A stretch of DNA of 64,000 nt from Nonomuraea wenchangensis (GTDB lineage Bacteria; Actinomycetota; Actinomycetes; Streptosporangiales; Streptosporangiaceae). Every line of letters starts with the position of its first letter. Within the stretch, counting starts at the first letter, position 1. This document shows positions 50,948 to 59,646 of this stretch, in pieces. The notes under the pieces were generated by a model, which was not told the DNA's origin, made no database searches, and worked only from the letters and a program-made list of their open reading frames with translations. The position numbers and the translations under genes were made by a program. The DNA lies in the NCBI RefSeq assembly GCF_900111685.1, contig NZ_FOHX01000004.1, forward strand, positions 62,001-126,000, given 5' to 3'.

Positions 50948-52071
50948 TGGCGGCGGGCGGTGTTGCGCCGGCCGCCGTGGCGGTCGGGGAGCTGCCGACG
51001 GTCGTGGCCGTGGCGGCCGGGCTCGGGCTGCTGGTGGCGCTGGGCGGGATCTGGGCGATGGGGCGGCTGCGCACCCGTTCGATCGGCGTGATGCTGGCCG
51101 TGGTCGTGGTGGTGGCCGTGGCGGCCACGCTGGCCGGCGTCGTGGCGATCATCGCCAAGATGATCATCGAAGGGCCGGTCAAGGACTTCGTGCTGAGCGT
51201 GGTGGCCGTCGGCGGGCTGGTCGGGCTGGGGGTGGCGTTCGTGCTGTCCAAGCGGGTCGTACGGGAGAGCCGCCGGCTCGTCGACGCCGTACGGGAGCCG
51301 CCGTTCAAGGCGCCCCAGGGGCTGCCCGCCGAGCTGCAGGAGATCGCGAACACCCTGGAGGAGGCGTACGCCCGCGAGCGGGCCTTGGAAGGCGCTCGGC
51401 GGGAGCTGGTCGCCTGGGTCAGCCACGACCTGCGTACGCCGCTCGCCGGCATGCGGGCCATGGCCGAGGCGCTGGAGGACGGCGTGGTCTCCGACCCCGC
51501 GACGGTCGCCCGCTACCACGGGCAGATCAAGCTGGAGGTGGAGCGGCTGTCGGCCATGGTGGACGACCTGTTCGAGCTGTCGCGCATCCACGCGGGGGCG
51601 CTGCGGCTGTCGCGGGCGAGGGTCGGACTGGCCGATCTCGTCGCCGACACGGTCGCGGGCGTCGAACCGCTCGCCCGAGCCAAGGGCGTGCTGCTGACCG
51701 CCGAGGCGGCCGACGCCGCCGTGCCCGTCGAGGCCGACGCGGGCGCGCTGGGGCGAGCCCTCGGCAACCTCGTGGTCAACGCCATCAGGCACACCCCGTC
51801 GGACCGGGCCGTGGTGCTGCGGGCCGGCGTGGACGACGGCATGGCGTGCCTGTCGGTCGCCGACTGCTGCGGGGGCATCCCGGAGGAGGACCTGCCTCGC
51901 GTGTTCGAGGTGGCCTTCCGGGGGGAGAGCGCACGCACGCCGACCGCCGACGGCGGGGCCGGGCTCGGGCTGGCCATCGCCCAGGGCATCGTGGAGGCGC
52001 ACGACGGGGTGATCGGGGTGGTCAACGACGGGCCGGGGTGCCGGTTCGAGATCCGGCTGCCCCTGTGCTGA
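50947..52071 (+). CDS. Membrane sensor histidine kinase, partner of the OmpR regulator
   Basis: A 374-residue kinase with four hydrophobic N-terminal segments (about 10-30, 35-42, 50-75, 85-105) and no large outer domain, then the HisKA motif [13 protein letters not shown], the N box [13 protein letters not shown] and G boxes [12 protein letters not shown] and [12 protein letters not shown] stimulus from within the membrane is likely. The 3' end overlaps the convergent gene by 50 bp. Confidence 0.93.
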   Translation: MAAGGVAPAAVAVGELPTVVAVAAGLGLLVALGGIWAMGRLRTRSIGVMLAVVVVVAVAATLAGVVAIIAKMIIEGPVKDFVLSVVAVGGLVGLGVAFVLSKRVVRESRRLVDAVREPPFKAPQGLPAELQEIANTLEEAYARERALEGARRELVAWVSHDLRTPLAGMRAMAEALEDGVVSDPATVARYHGQIKLEVERLSAMVDDLFELSRIHAGALRLSRARVGLADLVADTVAGVEPLARAKGVLLTAEAADAAVPVEADAGALGRALGNLVVNAIRHTPSDRAVVLRAGVDDGMACLSVADCCGGIPEEDLPRVFEVAFRGESARTPTADGGAGLGLAIAQGIVEAHDGVIGVVNDGPGCRFEIRLPLC

Positions 52072-52663
52072 GGGTGGCTTCGGTGCTGGGCGTGCTCCGG
52101 ACCGTCTCCTCCCCGATGCGGAGCTCCTTGGCGGGGCGGGCCGGCCCATCGGGCGCGGACGGGGACGGAGACGGTGACGCGGACGGAGACGGTGACGGGG
52201 ACGCGGACGCGGACGGGTGGTCGGTCGCGGTGTCCTGTGCGGCTTCGGTGTCGGGTGCGGCTTCGTTGTCCTGGGTGCCTGTCATGTCCCGGTGGGAGCC
52301 GAACGACTCCACCATCGCCCGAAATGTCGGACACGGCCATCGCCACATGCAGCTCCGGCACCGCAGGATCGGATGCGCGGCGTCGCTGGTGATGCCACCC
52401 GCGTCACGGGGCTGATGCAGGTCGAGCAGCCTGAGCCCCAGCTCGGACAACCTGAGCAGGTCGGTGCGCGCCCCCGCCAGGAACTCCAGGTCTTCGCGGA
52501 CCAGCCGCGTACGGATCGGGACGTAGCCCTCGTGGTTGAGCAGGCCACGCAGCCGCGCTGCTTCGTCATGCCATGAGTTGGCCTTCTCCGTACGGAGAAG
52601 GATGGACTCCAGCCGGTCGCGGAGCCCTTCGCGCTGAGGATCTTCGGGTTTCTCGGTCTTCAT
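52022..52663 (-). CDS. Hypothetical protein with CxxC motif and Ser/Pro-rich repeat
   Basis: A 213-residue protein. Residues 1-105 are helical ([40 protein letters not shown]), followed by [14 protein letters not shown] with three Cys that may bind zinc, and then a low-complexity [12 protein letters not shown] stretch made by a tandem DNA hexamer repeat. No membrane segment is seen. I do not know the family; similar proteins occur in Streptosporangiaceae, as I recall. It overlaps the histidine kinase 3' end. Confidence 0.6.
   Translation of the reverse strand: MKTEKPEDPQREGLRDRLESILLRTEKANSWHDEAARLRGLLNHEGYVPIRTRLVREDLEFLAGARTDLLRLSELGLRLLDLHQPRDAGGITSDAAHPILRCRSCMWRWPCPTFRAMVESFGSHRDMTGTQDNEAAPDTEAAQDTATDHPSASASPSPSPSASPSPSPSAPDGPARPAKELRIGEETVRSTPSTEATLSTGAAGSRTGTPARR
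52158..52217. repeat. GACGGN tandem hexamer repeat (about ten units)
   Basis: Ten successive six-base units of the type GAC-GGN or GAC-GCG. On the minus strand they code for the Ser-Pro/Ser-Ala stretch of the hypothetical protein. Copy number may vary between strains. Confidence 0.7.
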
Positions 52664-52815
52664 CGACGTGGGGCCCGTCAGCCGTGCCCTGGTCCCTCCT
52701 TCTCGGTGCCGCGGCGGGTGTTCAGGTGTCACGCTGTCAAGCTTCGCGTACTCTCCGTGCCCATGGAGCCCAAACGGAGGACAAAAACCTGTGCTTGGCC
52801 TATCGGCGTGACAAC

Positions 52816-52844
52816 GTGACCGGAAGCCTCCGCGCCGCTAGCCT
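52816..52844 (+). promoter_or_regulatory. Promoter of the STAS gene, leaderless type
   Basis: GTGACC (52816-52821) and TAGCCT (52839-52844) are 17 bp apart; the -10 is 6 nt from the GTG start. Confidence 0.55.
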
Positions 52845-52850
52845 GCCCAT

Positions 52851-53198
52851 GTGGAGCTCAAGGTCTCGACTCGATCACATGCCGGGTTCGCGCTCGTCGC
52901 GGTCACCGGGGAAATCGACCTCTATACGGCGCCTCACCTGCAGTCCGAGTTCACTCGGCTGCTGCAGGAAGGGCCGAGCCGGGTGGTCATCGACATGTCC
53001 GCCGTGGATTTCTGCGACTCCACGGGCATGAACGTGCTGCTCTCGGCGCTCAAGAGAATGAAGGAGCAGGGGGGCACGCTGGAGGTGGCCTCGCCCCGCC
53101 CCGCCGTACGCAAGATCCTGCAGGTCACCGGGCTCGACTCGGTGTTCACCGTGCACGAAGAGGTTCCGCAGGAGTTCCTCATATCCGAGGGTTCATGA
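52851..53198 (+). CDS. STAS-domain anti-anti-sigma factor
   Basis: A 115-residue SpoIIAA-like STAS protein starting at GTG. VDFCDSTGMNVLLSALKRMK holds the conserved serine that its kinase partner phosphorylates. It should release a sigma factor from an RsbW/SpoIIAB-type protein. The stop overlaps the start of the glycosyltransferase gene (ATGA), an unexpected partner for a STAS protein. Confidence 0.9.
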   Translation: MELKVSTRSHAGFALVAVTGEIDLYTAPHLQSEFTRLLQEGPSRVVIDMSAVDFCDSTGMNVLLSALKRMKEQGGTLEVASPRPAVRKILQVTGLDSVFTVHEEVPQEFLISEGS

Positions 53199-53947
53199 CG
53201 AGGAGTTCACGAGCAGTGAGCGGTGACACCGCGGTCGTCATTCCGGCGGCGAACGAGGCCGAACGCATCGCGACCACCGTCAAGGCCGCCTCGGCGCTGC
53301 CCGGCGTGGACCTCGTGGTGGTCGTGGACGACGGCTCGCGCGACCTGACCGGCAAGGCGGCGCGGGCCGCCGGAGCCCGCGTGGTGCGGCACAGCCGCAA
53401 CCGGGGCAAGGCGGCCGCGATGGAGAGCGGGGCCGAGGCCGTACGCCTCCTGGACGGGGACGACGCCGCACCGCGCCACCTGCTGTTCCTGGACGCCGAC
53501 CTCGGAGCCACGGCCGCCGCCGCGGCGCCGCTCGTCGAGCCCGTACGCGCGGGCGTGGCCGACATGACCATCGCCGTCTTCGCCACCAGGGTGAAGCTTG
53601 GGGGCCACGGGTTAGTCGTCCGCCTGTCCAGGGAGGGCATCCGCCGCGCGACCGGCCTGGAGCTCGCCCAGCCGCTCAACGGCCAGCGCTGCCTGACCCG
53701 GGCCGCCTTCGAGGCCGCGCGCCCGCTCGCGCACGGGTTCGGCGTGGAGACCGCCCTGACCATCGACCTGGTGCGCAAGGGATTCCGGGTGGAGCAGGTC
53801 GAGGTCGAGATGGCGCACCGGGCGACGGGCACGGACTGGCGGGCGCAGCTCCATCGCGCGACCCAGCTCCGTGACGTGGCACGGGCGCTCGCCACCCGCG
53901 ACCCGGTGGTCGTCCAAAACCTGAACAAACTTCACCCCAACCGCTGA
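53195..53947 (+). CDS. GT2-family glycosyltransferase
   Basis: A 250-residue GT-A fold enzyme with no membrane helix. VVIPAANEAERIATTVKAAS opens the fold, VVDDGSRDLTGKAA gives the first metal region and LFLDADLGATAAAAAPLVEP the DxD motif. The acceptor is unknown; relatives transfer glucose in 3-phosphoglycerate (GpgS-like) or polyprenyl-phosphate pathways. It is translated with the STAS gene and sits before the MptB-like gene. Confidence 0.85.
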   Translation: MTRSSRAVSGDTAVVIPAANEAERIATTVKAASALPGVDLVVVVDDGSRDLTGKAARAAGARVVRHSRNRGKAAAMESGAEAVRLLDGDDAAPRHLLFLDADLGATAAAAAPLVEPVRAGVADMTIAVFATRVKLGGHGLVVRLSREGIRRATGLELAQPLNGQRCLTRAAFEAARPLAHGFGVETALTIDLVRKGFRVEQVEVEMAHRATGTDWRAQLHRATQLRDVARALATRDPVVVQNLNKLHPNR

Positions 53948-54022
53948 CCACCTCCAGGACAGGTCGAGCCGACGCCACGGTCACCGGGCATCCGCGGCAC
54001 TTCCGCCCGGGTGCCCGGCGCC

Positions 54023-54062
54023 TTGTCCACAGGTCCACAGGTGCCCGGCCCTGTTGTCCACA
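54023..54062 (+). other. Cluster of DnaA-box-like sequences
   Basis: TTGTCCACA, the preferred DnaA box of high-GC actinomycetes, occurs at 54023-54031 and 54054-54062; AGGTCCACA (7 of 9) is at 54031-54039. All lie in the same orientation between two genes, in the 166-bp spacer before the MptB-like gene. Confidence 0.5.
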
Positions 54063-54113
54063 GGTGCCTGCCGTCCGGGCGAAGGCCGTGCGCGCGTGTG
54101 CTGGAATACGCGG

Positions 54114-55625
54114 GTGACTTCGGAGAGGCGGCACGACACCGCGCGCGGGCGGCTCGCGTGGGCGGGCATGTGGGCGATCGGCGCCTCCGTCCTGCTGACG
54201 GCCGTCATCGGCCTGCTCGGCCCGTCGCCCATGGTCCCCGCGCTGGGCGGCCCTTCCTGGCAGCCGCCCTACTCCCTGGACGCCCGTCCCGATCCGCACC
54301 TGGCGATCGCCCTCGCCGCGGCGGCGATCATCCTCGGCGGCCTCGGCCTGCTGGCCACGTTGCCCGCCCTCCGCACGCCGCTCAGCGGCGGCCGGCTGCC
54401 GGACGGGAGACTGCTGGTCCTGCTCGGCTGCCTCGCCGCCGCGGTCCTCGCCTTCCTGCCCCCTTCGGGCTCCGGCGACCACCTCAACTACGCCGCCTAC
54501 GGCCGCATGCTCACCCTGGGGCTCAACCCCTACACGCACGGGGCCGCCGACCTCCCCGGTGACGCGATCGCCGACGCGGTCGAGCGGCCGTGGCGCGAGG
54601 AGCCCAGCGTCTACGGCCCGGTCGCGACGGCGGTGCAGGCGTTCGCGAGCTGGGTCGGCGGCGACTCGCTCCGGCTGACGATCTTCGTCCTGGCGCTGGT
54701 CAACGCCGCCGCCTTCATCGTGACGGCCCTGCTCATCGACCGCTTCACCAGGCACGACGAGGCCGCCCGACGCCGCGCCGCGCTGCTGTGGGCGGCCAAC
54801 CCGCTCCTGCTCTACCACCTGGTCGCCGGCATGCACGTGGACACCCTGGCCGTGGCCTGCATGGTCGCCGCCCTCCTCGCGAGGGGCCGTCCGGTGGGCG
54901 GGGGCGTCCTGCTCGGCCTGGGCGTGGCGATCAAGGTCAACGCGGGTCTCGTCGCGCTGGGCCCGGCCTGGGAGCTGCGCCGCCGTCCCGGCCGCCTGGC
55001 CGTCATGGCGGGATGCGCCCTGGCGGTGGTGGTCGCCGGATACGCCGTGGCGGGCACGGACGCGATCGCGCCGGTGACCCGCACCAGCAAGGCGATCTCG
55101 CACGCCACGATCTGGAAGCTCGTCCAGGGCTGGCTGCAGTCGGTCGTCGGCACGGGGACGGCCTACCGCGGCGAGATCCAGGTCGGCTCGCTCCTGCTGC
55201 TCGCGCTGCTGGCCTGGCTGCTGCTCAGGTGGGCCGCCCGCACCGGATGGGCCTGGGACATCGGGCAGCCCGCCGGGGCGGCCGGGCTCGGCGCGCCGGT
55301 GGTGGCGGCCGGGCTGGCGGTGGCGTACGTGTTCGCCTCGCCTTACGTGCTTCCCTGGTACGACGGGCTGGCCTTCGGGATGCTGGCGCTCGTGGCGGGC
55401 TCGGCGGTGGACGGGTTCCTCGTCGTGCACCTGCTGGCCCTGTCGCTCGCCTACCTGCCCGCCCGCGTCGACGGGCAGCCCGCCGACCTCGGCTGGCTCA
55501 GCGGTGTGGTCCGGCCTCAGACGGCTTGGGTGCTGCTCGCCCTGACGACCGCCCTGGCGGTGTGGGCCTGGCGAGCTGCAGGGCGCGCACACACGCCGCC
55601 AGCGTCAGCGGCACCGCCACCGTGA
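54114..55625 (+). CDS. MptB-like polyprenol-phosphomannose-dependent alpha-1,6-mannosyltransferase
   Basis: A 503-residue GT-C protein with about twelve helices. GSGDHLNYAAYGRMLTLGLN is the acidic first-loop motif, followed by NPYTHGA and RPWREEPSVYGPVATAVQAF. These mark the MptB group that extends mannan on lipomannan or similar glycolipids in actinobacteria. GTG at 54114 is taken; a TTG upstream start would add a basic leader that crosses the DnaA-like boxes. The 3' end overlaps the convergent gene by 128 bp, an unusually long overlap. Confidence 0.82.
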   Translation: MTSERRHDTARGRLAWAGMWAIGASVLLTAVIGLLGPSPMVPALGGPSWQPPYSLDARPDPHLAIALAAAAIILGGLGLLATLPALRTPLSGGRLPDGRLLVLLGCLAAAVLAFLPPSGSGDHLNYAAYGRMLTLGLNPYTHGAADLPGDAIADAVERPWREEPSVYGPVATAVQAFASWVGGDSLRLTIFVLALVNAAAFIVTALLIDRFTRHDEAARRRAALLWAANPLLLYHLVAGMHVDTLAVACMVAALLARGRPVGGGVLLGLGVAIKVNAGLVALGPAWELRRRPGRLAVMAGCALAVVVAGYAVAGTDAIAPVTRTSKAISHATIWKLVQGWLQSVVGTGTAYRGEIQVGSLLLLALLAWLLLRWAARTGWAWDIGQPAGAAGLGAPVVAAGLAVAYVFASPYVLPWYDGLAFGMLALVAGSAVDGFLVVHLLALSLAYLPARVDGQPADLGWLSGVVRPQTAWVLLALTTALAVWAWRAAGRAHTPPASAAPPP

Positions 55626-57879
55626 GCGCCATGGCGGGGATGGCGATGCCCGAGTCGTTCATCAGAAACCCGACGAACGCGCACGTCAACGCGCCGAACA
55701 GGCCGGCACGGAGCGTCGGGGCGAGGGCATAGACCTGTCCGAGCGCCGCGGCCCCATACCGCGAGGGCCGGGCCAGCACCAGGAAGAGGAACGCGAGCGC
55801 GACCAGCGTGAGGAGGGTCAGTGACCAGTTCCCGACCGTGACGCCGATCATCGCGCTGAACTTCCGGGCGACGACGGTCCACGCCTGGCCGTCGATGACC
55901 TGCTGCACGAACGTCCCCAGATGCGTCCGCTGCGCCTCCGGACGCAACCAGTCGACCACCGACAACACCCCGACGATCGCCACCCCCGCGATGCCGACCA
56001 GCAGCAGCTTGAGCAGCGACACCCGCCGGCCGGAGAGGAGGATCAGGAAGACGGCCAGCCCGATCACGAACGCCGGCACCCCGCCGAAGTCCGCTCCCCA
56101 GGACGGCCAGCCGTCCGCGAACACCGCGAACATCCCGTAGAGCGCGCAGCCCCCGACCACGACGAGCCTGGAGACGCCTCTGGCCAGCAGCCACTGCGCG
56201 ATCCCCGCCAGGCCCAGGATCGTGCCGGTGGCGTAGACGGCGAAGGCGATGTTGCTGAAGCCGTAGAAGCGGCCGCCGGTGACGGGCTCGTACCCGGTGA
56301 CGGCGTTCACCTGGAGTTTGGAGCCGGTCATGACGTCGATGAGCAGGGCCAGGGACGTCAGCGCCGCGACGACGGTCAGCGGGCCCAGCACGTGCGCCCG
56401 CCACGGGCCGGCGAACGCGGCGCCGGTGACGAGCGCCGCGATGCCCAGGATCGTCACGACGACCGAGACCATCGGCACGGGGAGGGTCCACCAGGGCACG
56501 AGCTGCGCCAGGAAGGTGGAGACGGCGATCGCGCCGCTCAGCACGGCGACGATCTGGACGGCGCGGAGCAACCTGGACGTGCTCGCGTCCACCGCCCCGT
56601 CGCCCTCGCCTTCCCCTTCGCCTTCGCCGTCGGGGGTCGATGGCTTCGTGGTGCTCGGCGCCGCACCCTCGGGCGGTGCGGCGGCGTCGTCTCCGGCTGG
56701 GGTGGTGGAGCGGCGGCGGCGCAGGGCGAGGGCGGCGCAGGCGTAGAAGAGGAGCTGGAGGGTGACCAGGACGGTGAAGAACGGGCCGCGGACGTTCCGG
56801 AGCACCTGGCTGGCGAGGTCGGCGTCGGCGAGGCCGGACACCGTGTCCGCCGTGCTGCCGGAGGCGGGAGCACCCGGCTGCCAGGGGCGGCCGACCACTT
56901 CGCGCGGCTGCGGCAGGCCCAGGAGCTGGATGGCGGTCGCCGTGAGGTCGGTGATGGTGACCAGGGCGTCCTGGCGGGTGGAGGTGGCGGTGAGGTCGCC
57001 GCGCGGGTACGGCTCCCCGGCAGGGGACGGGCCGGTGGCCACGGCGACGTGGAGGTGGGCGTTCGGGGTCACGTCGGATAGGCCGGCGACCAGGATCGTG
57101 GTGCCGGGCGGGAGCCGGTCGAGCAGGGCGGCGAGCCCGCGGTCGGCCTCGGCGACGGCGGCCTCGCGGGTGGCGGCGGGCATCCCGGCGGGGACGCCGT
57201 ACTCGTCGAGGGGCTGGCGGGACCAGGCGTCGGCGAGGGCGGCGGCGTCGAGGACGATGAGGTTGTACGGGGCCGGGTCGCCCAGGGCGTCAGGGGTTGG
57301 GACGTATTTGGCGATATTTCCGGACTTGTCGGCACCGGCGATGGCCGCTCCCGGACCGATGGCGGCGACCTTGCCCCCGGCGTCCGTCACCAGTTGACCG
57401 AGCGTGCCGATCCGGGCGTCGTACCCGGTCTCGGACTGGTAGGCGGACATGGCCTGCCAGCCGGGGACGGTGGCGCCGCCGTCGCCGCGCCCCGACGGCT
57501 GAGGGGTGGCGGGGGCGGGGCAGCCCTTGCCGTCGGTGCCGGCGCGCTGCCCCGCGGAGACGGTCAGCCAGCCGGCGACAGGACAGGTGATGCCCCGGTC
57601 CGGCGGCGGCACGGCCCTGGTGGAGAGCGAGGCCGAGGAGCCCTGGCCGACGAGTTTCCAGAGGGTGGGGGTGCGGGTCGCGTCGAGGTCGCTCCACTGG
57701 ATTCCGGGCACGCCGATCAGCGCCACCCGGCCGCTCGGCGCCGCCTGCCGGCTCTGGGCGGCGGCCGTGGCCGGGATGAGGGTCAGGAGGGTGAGGAGGA
57801 CGGCGGCGACGCCGTACGCAAGGCGGGGGCGGGAGCCCGGCCGACCTCCTGGCAGGCCGGATGCGCTCTCGTACGCCAT
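55498..57879 (-). CDS. Large alkaline-phosphatase-like membrane protein
   Basis: A 793-residue protein starting MAYESASGLP with GGGGGG 8 nt upstream. After a hydrophobic N-terminus, a soluble part of about 370 residues (VALIGVPGIQWSDLDATRTP; DRGLAALLDRLPPGTTILVA; VTPNAHLHVAV) resembles the alkaline phosphatase/sulfatase superfamily, without a full set of metal ligands visible. About ten membrane helices follow, separated from it by an acidic Gly/Glu repeat (GEGEGEGEGDGA). It may modify lipid-linked glycans; this is inference from flanking mannosyltransferases. Its end lies inside the MptB-like gene. Confidence 0.75.
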   Translation of the reverse strand: MAYESASGLPGGRPGSRPRLAYGVAAVLLTLLTLIPATAAAQSRQAAPSGRVALIGVPGIQWSDLDATRTPTLWKLVGQGSSASLSTRAVPPPDRGITCPVAGWLTVSAGQRAGTDGKGCPAPATPQPSGRGDGGATVPGWQAMSAYQSETGYDARIGTLGQLVTDAGGKVAAIGPGAAIAGADKSGNIAKYVPTPDALGDPAPYNLIVLDAAALADAWSRQPLDEYGVPAGMPAATREAAVAEADRGLAALLDRLPPGTTILVAGLSDVTPNAHLHVAVATGPSPAGEPYPRGDLTATSTRQDALVTITDLTATAIQLLGLPQPREVVGRPWQPGAPASGSTADTVSGLADADLASQVLRNVRGPFFTVLVTLQLLFYACAALALRRRRSTTPAGDDAAAPPEGAAPSTTKPSTPDGEGEGEGEGDGAVDASTSRLLRAVQIVAVLSGAIAVSTFLAQLVPWWTLPVPMVSVVVTILGIAALVTGAAFAGPWRAHVLGPLTVVAALTSLALLIDVMTGSKLQVNAVTGYEPVTGGRFYGFSNIAFAVYATGTILGLAGIAQWLLARGVSRLVVVGGCALYGMFAVFADGWPSWGADFGGVPAFVIGLAVFLILLSGRRVSLLKLLLVGIAGVAIVGVLSVVDWLRPEAQRTHLGTFVQQVIDGQAWTVVARKFSAMIGVTVGNWSLTLLTLVALAFLFLVLARPSRYGAAALGQVYALAPTLRAGLFGALTCAFVGFLMNDSGIAIPAMALTVAVPLTLAACVRALQLARPTPPGRSSGRAAPKPSEAGPHR

Positions 57880-57959
57880 GGATGGAACCCCCCGTGATTG
57901 CCCCTCGATAAACAACAGCCACGGTAACGTGCCACACCGTGACAAGAGGCGAGGTGCAG

Positions 57960-59144
57960 GTGAACCGGCGACAGTGGTGGGCATGGGCGATCGTGGCGCT
58001 GGCCGTCGCGGCGGCCGTCGCGCCGCTCGTGCACACATGGCTCACGAACCCGGACGACCAGCGCCTGGTCGACCTGGACGTCTACCGGACCGGCGGGCAG
58101 ATGCTGCTCGAAGGGCGCCCGGTGTACGCCGCCTACACGCCCGCGCCGCAGTTGCTGCCGTTCACGTACCCGCCGGTGGCGGCCATGCTGGCGGTCGGGC
58201 TGGCCGTGATGTCGTGGGAGGCGGCCCAGTGGGTGTGGACGGCCGGGATCTACGTGACGCTGGCGGTGACCGTCTGGTTCTCGTTCCGTCAGGTGCTGAC
58301 GGGGGAGGCGGTCCGGCGGTACGCGCCGTGGGTGTTCGGGCTGCTCATGGTGGCCTGCGCCTACCTGATGCCGATCCGCGACCAGGTGCGCTTCGGGCAG
58401 GTGGACATCCTGCTGGTCGCGCTCTGCGTCGCCGACTGCCTGGCCAAGCGCCCCTGGTGGCCGCGCGGCTTCCTGATCGGGCTGGCCACGGCGGTCAAGC
58501 TCACGCCGGGCGTGTTCCTGATCTATCTCCTGGTCACCCGGCAGTGGCGGACGTTCTGGATGGCGGCGTTCGTGACGGCGGTGCTCACGCTGCTGCCGTT
58601 CGCGGTGATCCCGGAGGACGCGGCCGACTTCTGGTTCTCGGCGCTGCTCGACCCGGAGCGGCTCGGCGCGAACGCGGCCACCACGAACCAGTCGATGCGC
58701 GGCATGCTGATCCGTCTCTACATGAACGACACGGTGGAGTCGGCGATCTGGCTGGTGCTGGTCGCCGTGGTCGCCTGGTTCGGCTTCCGCGGGGCGCGGG
58801 ACGCCTACCGGGCGGGTGACCCGCTCACCGCCGTGGCGCTGGTCGGCCTGATGGCCGTGCTGCTCTCGCCGGTCGCCTGGATCCACCACCTGGCCTGGAT
58901 CGTCGTGGTGCTCGGGGCGATCGTGGGCGACGGGCGCGACCCCGTACGGCGGCGGGTGGCGGGCGGGGCGTGGCTGTACTACGTGGTGCCGGTCCCGTGG
59001 TGGGGGGTGGCGCTGATCGCGGCCGGCATCCCGGGGGTGAGCCTGGTGCTGGGGAAGATCGTTCAGAACGGGTTCGGGCTGGGGGCGCTGGTCCTGGTGT
59101 GGTTGCTGGTGTCGTGGTTGCCGAAACGGCGCGAGCTTGTTTGA
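57960..59144 (+). CDS. GT87-family mannosyltransferase (PimE-like)
   Basis: A 394-residue GT-C protein with about ten helices. LVDLDVYRTGGQMLLEGRPV holds the first-loop Asp motif, PFTYPPVAAMLAVGLAVMSW follows, and VRFGQVDILLVALCVADCLA and GLATAVKLTPGVFLIYLLVT are GT87/DUF2029 marks. PimE adds alpha-1,2-mannose to phosphatidylinositol mannosides. GTG at 57960 has GAGG 5 nt upstream; an in-frame GTG at 57939 is also possible. It is divergent from the phosphatase-like gene. Confidence 0.85.
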   Translation: MNRRQWWAWAIVALAVAAAVAPLVHTWLTNPDDQRLVDLDVYRTGGQMLLEGRPVYAAYTPAPQLLPFTYPPVAAMLAVGLAVMSWEAAQWVWTAGIYVTLAVTVWFSFRQVLTGEAVRRYAPWVFGLLMVACAYLMPIRDQVRFGQVDILLVALCVADCLAKRPWWPRGFLIGLATAVKLTPGVFLIYLLVTRQWRTFWMAAFVTAVLTLLPFAVIPEDAADFWFSALLDPERLGANAATTNQSMRGMLIRLYMNDTVESAIWLVLVAVVAWFGFRGARDAYRAGDPLTAVALVGLMAVLLSPVAWIHHLAWIVVVLGAIVGDGRDPVRRRVAGGAWLYYVVPVPWWGVALIAAGIPGVSLVLGKIVQNGFGLGALVLVWLLVSWLPKRRELV

Positions 59145-59153
59145 CTGAGCCGT

Positions 59154-59159
59154 TACCCT
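59154..59159 (+). promoter_or_regulatory. -10 box for a leaderless DUF4446 mRNA
   Basis: TACCCT lies 7 nt before the GTG at 59167, with no ribosome site. Confidence 0.4.
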
Positions 59160-59166
59160 CGGTCAC

Positions 59167-59586
59167 GTGCTCGTTACCGCATGGGTGATCGTGGGCGTCG
59201 TCGCCGGGGTCAGCGGCGTGCTGATCGGCCGGCTGTCGCTGCGGCAGGCCAGGGCCGCCGTGGAGGACTGCCAGCGGATGCTGGCCAGGCAGAGCAGCGA
59301 GGGCATGGGCGACCTCAAGGCCATCAGGGACGTCGCGGTCTGCCGCTACGACGCGCTGTCCGAGATGCGCGGGCGGCTGTCGTTCTCGGTGGCGATGATC
59401 AACGGGCTGGGCGACGGGATCGTGCTGACCTCGATCAACGGGCAGAGCGAGACGCGCACGTACGTACGGCCCGTGGTGGGCGGCAAGGGCGAGCAGCCGC
59501 TGTCGCCCGAGGAGGCGGAGGCGGTGCGGGCCGCCCGGCTGGGGCTCGGACCGCTGGTGCCGTGCCGCTCGGCGGGCCCGCTGTGA
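59167..59586 (+). CDS. DUF4446 family protein
   Basis: A 139-residue protein with a membrane helix (AWVIVGVVAGVSGVLIGRLS), a coiled helix, and the DUF4446 core: DVAVCRYDALSEMRGRLSFS, then SVAMINGLGDGIVLTSINGQ. A conserved family of unknown function, usual next to pheA-serS in actinomycetes. GTG at 59167 is preceded by a -10-like TACCCT and no ribosome site. Confidence 0.9.
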   Translation: MLVTAWVIVGVVAGVSGVLIGRLSLRQARAAVEDCQRMLARQSSEGMGDLKAIRDVAVCRYDALSEMRGRLSFSVAMINGLGDGIVLTSINGQSETRTYVRPVVGGKGEQPLSPEEAEAVRAARLGLGPLVPCRSAGPL

Positions 59587-59634
59587 CCTGAAGGATCAGG
59601 GGTGAAACGGGCGCGGACCCGGGCGACCTGCGGA

Positions 59635-59640
59635 TACCCT
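59635..59640 (+). promoter_or_regulatory. -10 box for a leaderless pheA mRNA
   Basis: TACCCT lies 6 nt before the ATG at 59647. Confidence 0.45.
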
Positions 59641-59646
59641 GGACGC

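Noticed and set aside
52022..52222. GACGG-rich stretch as a CRISPR-like or regulatory repeat
   Set aside because: Units are contiguous six-base codon pairs within a coding frame.
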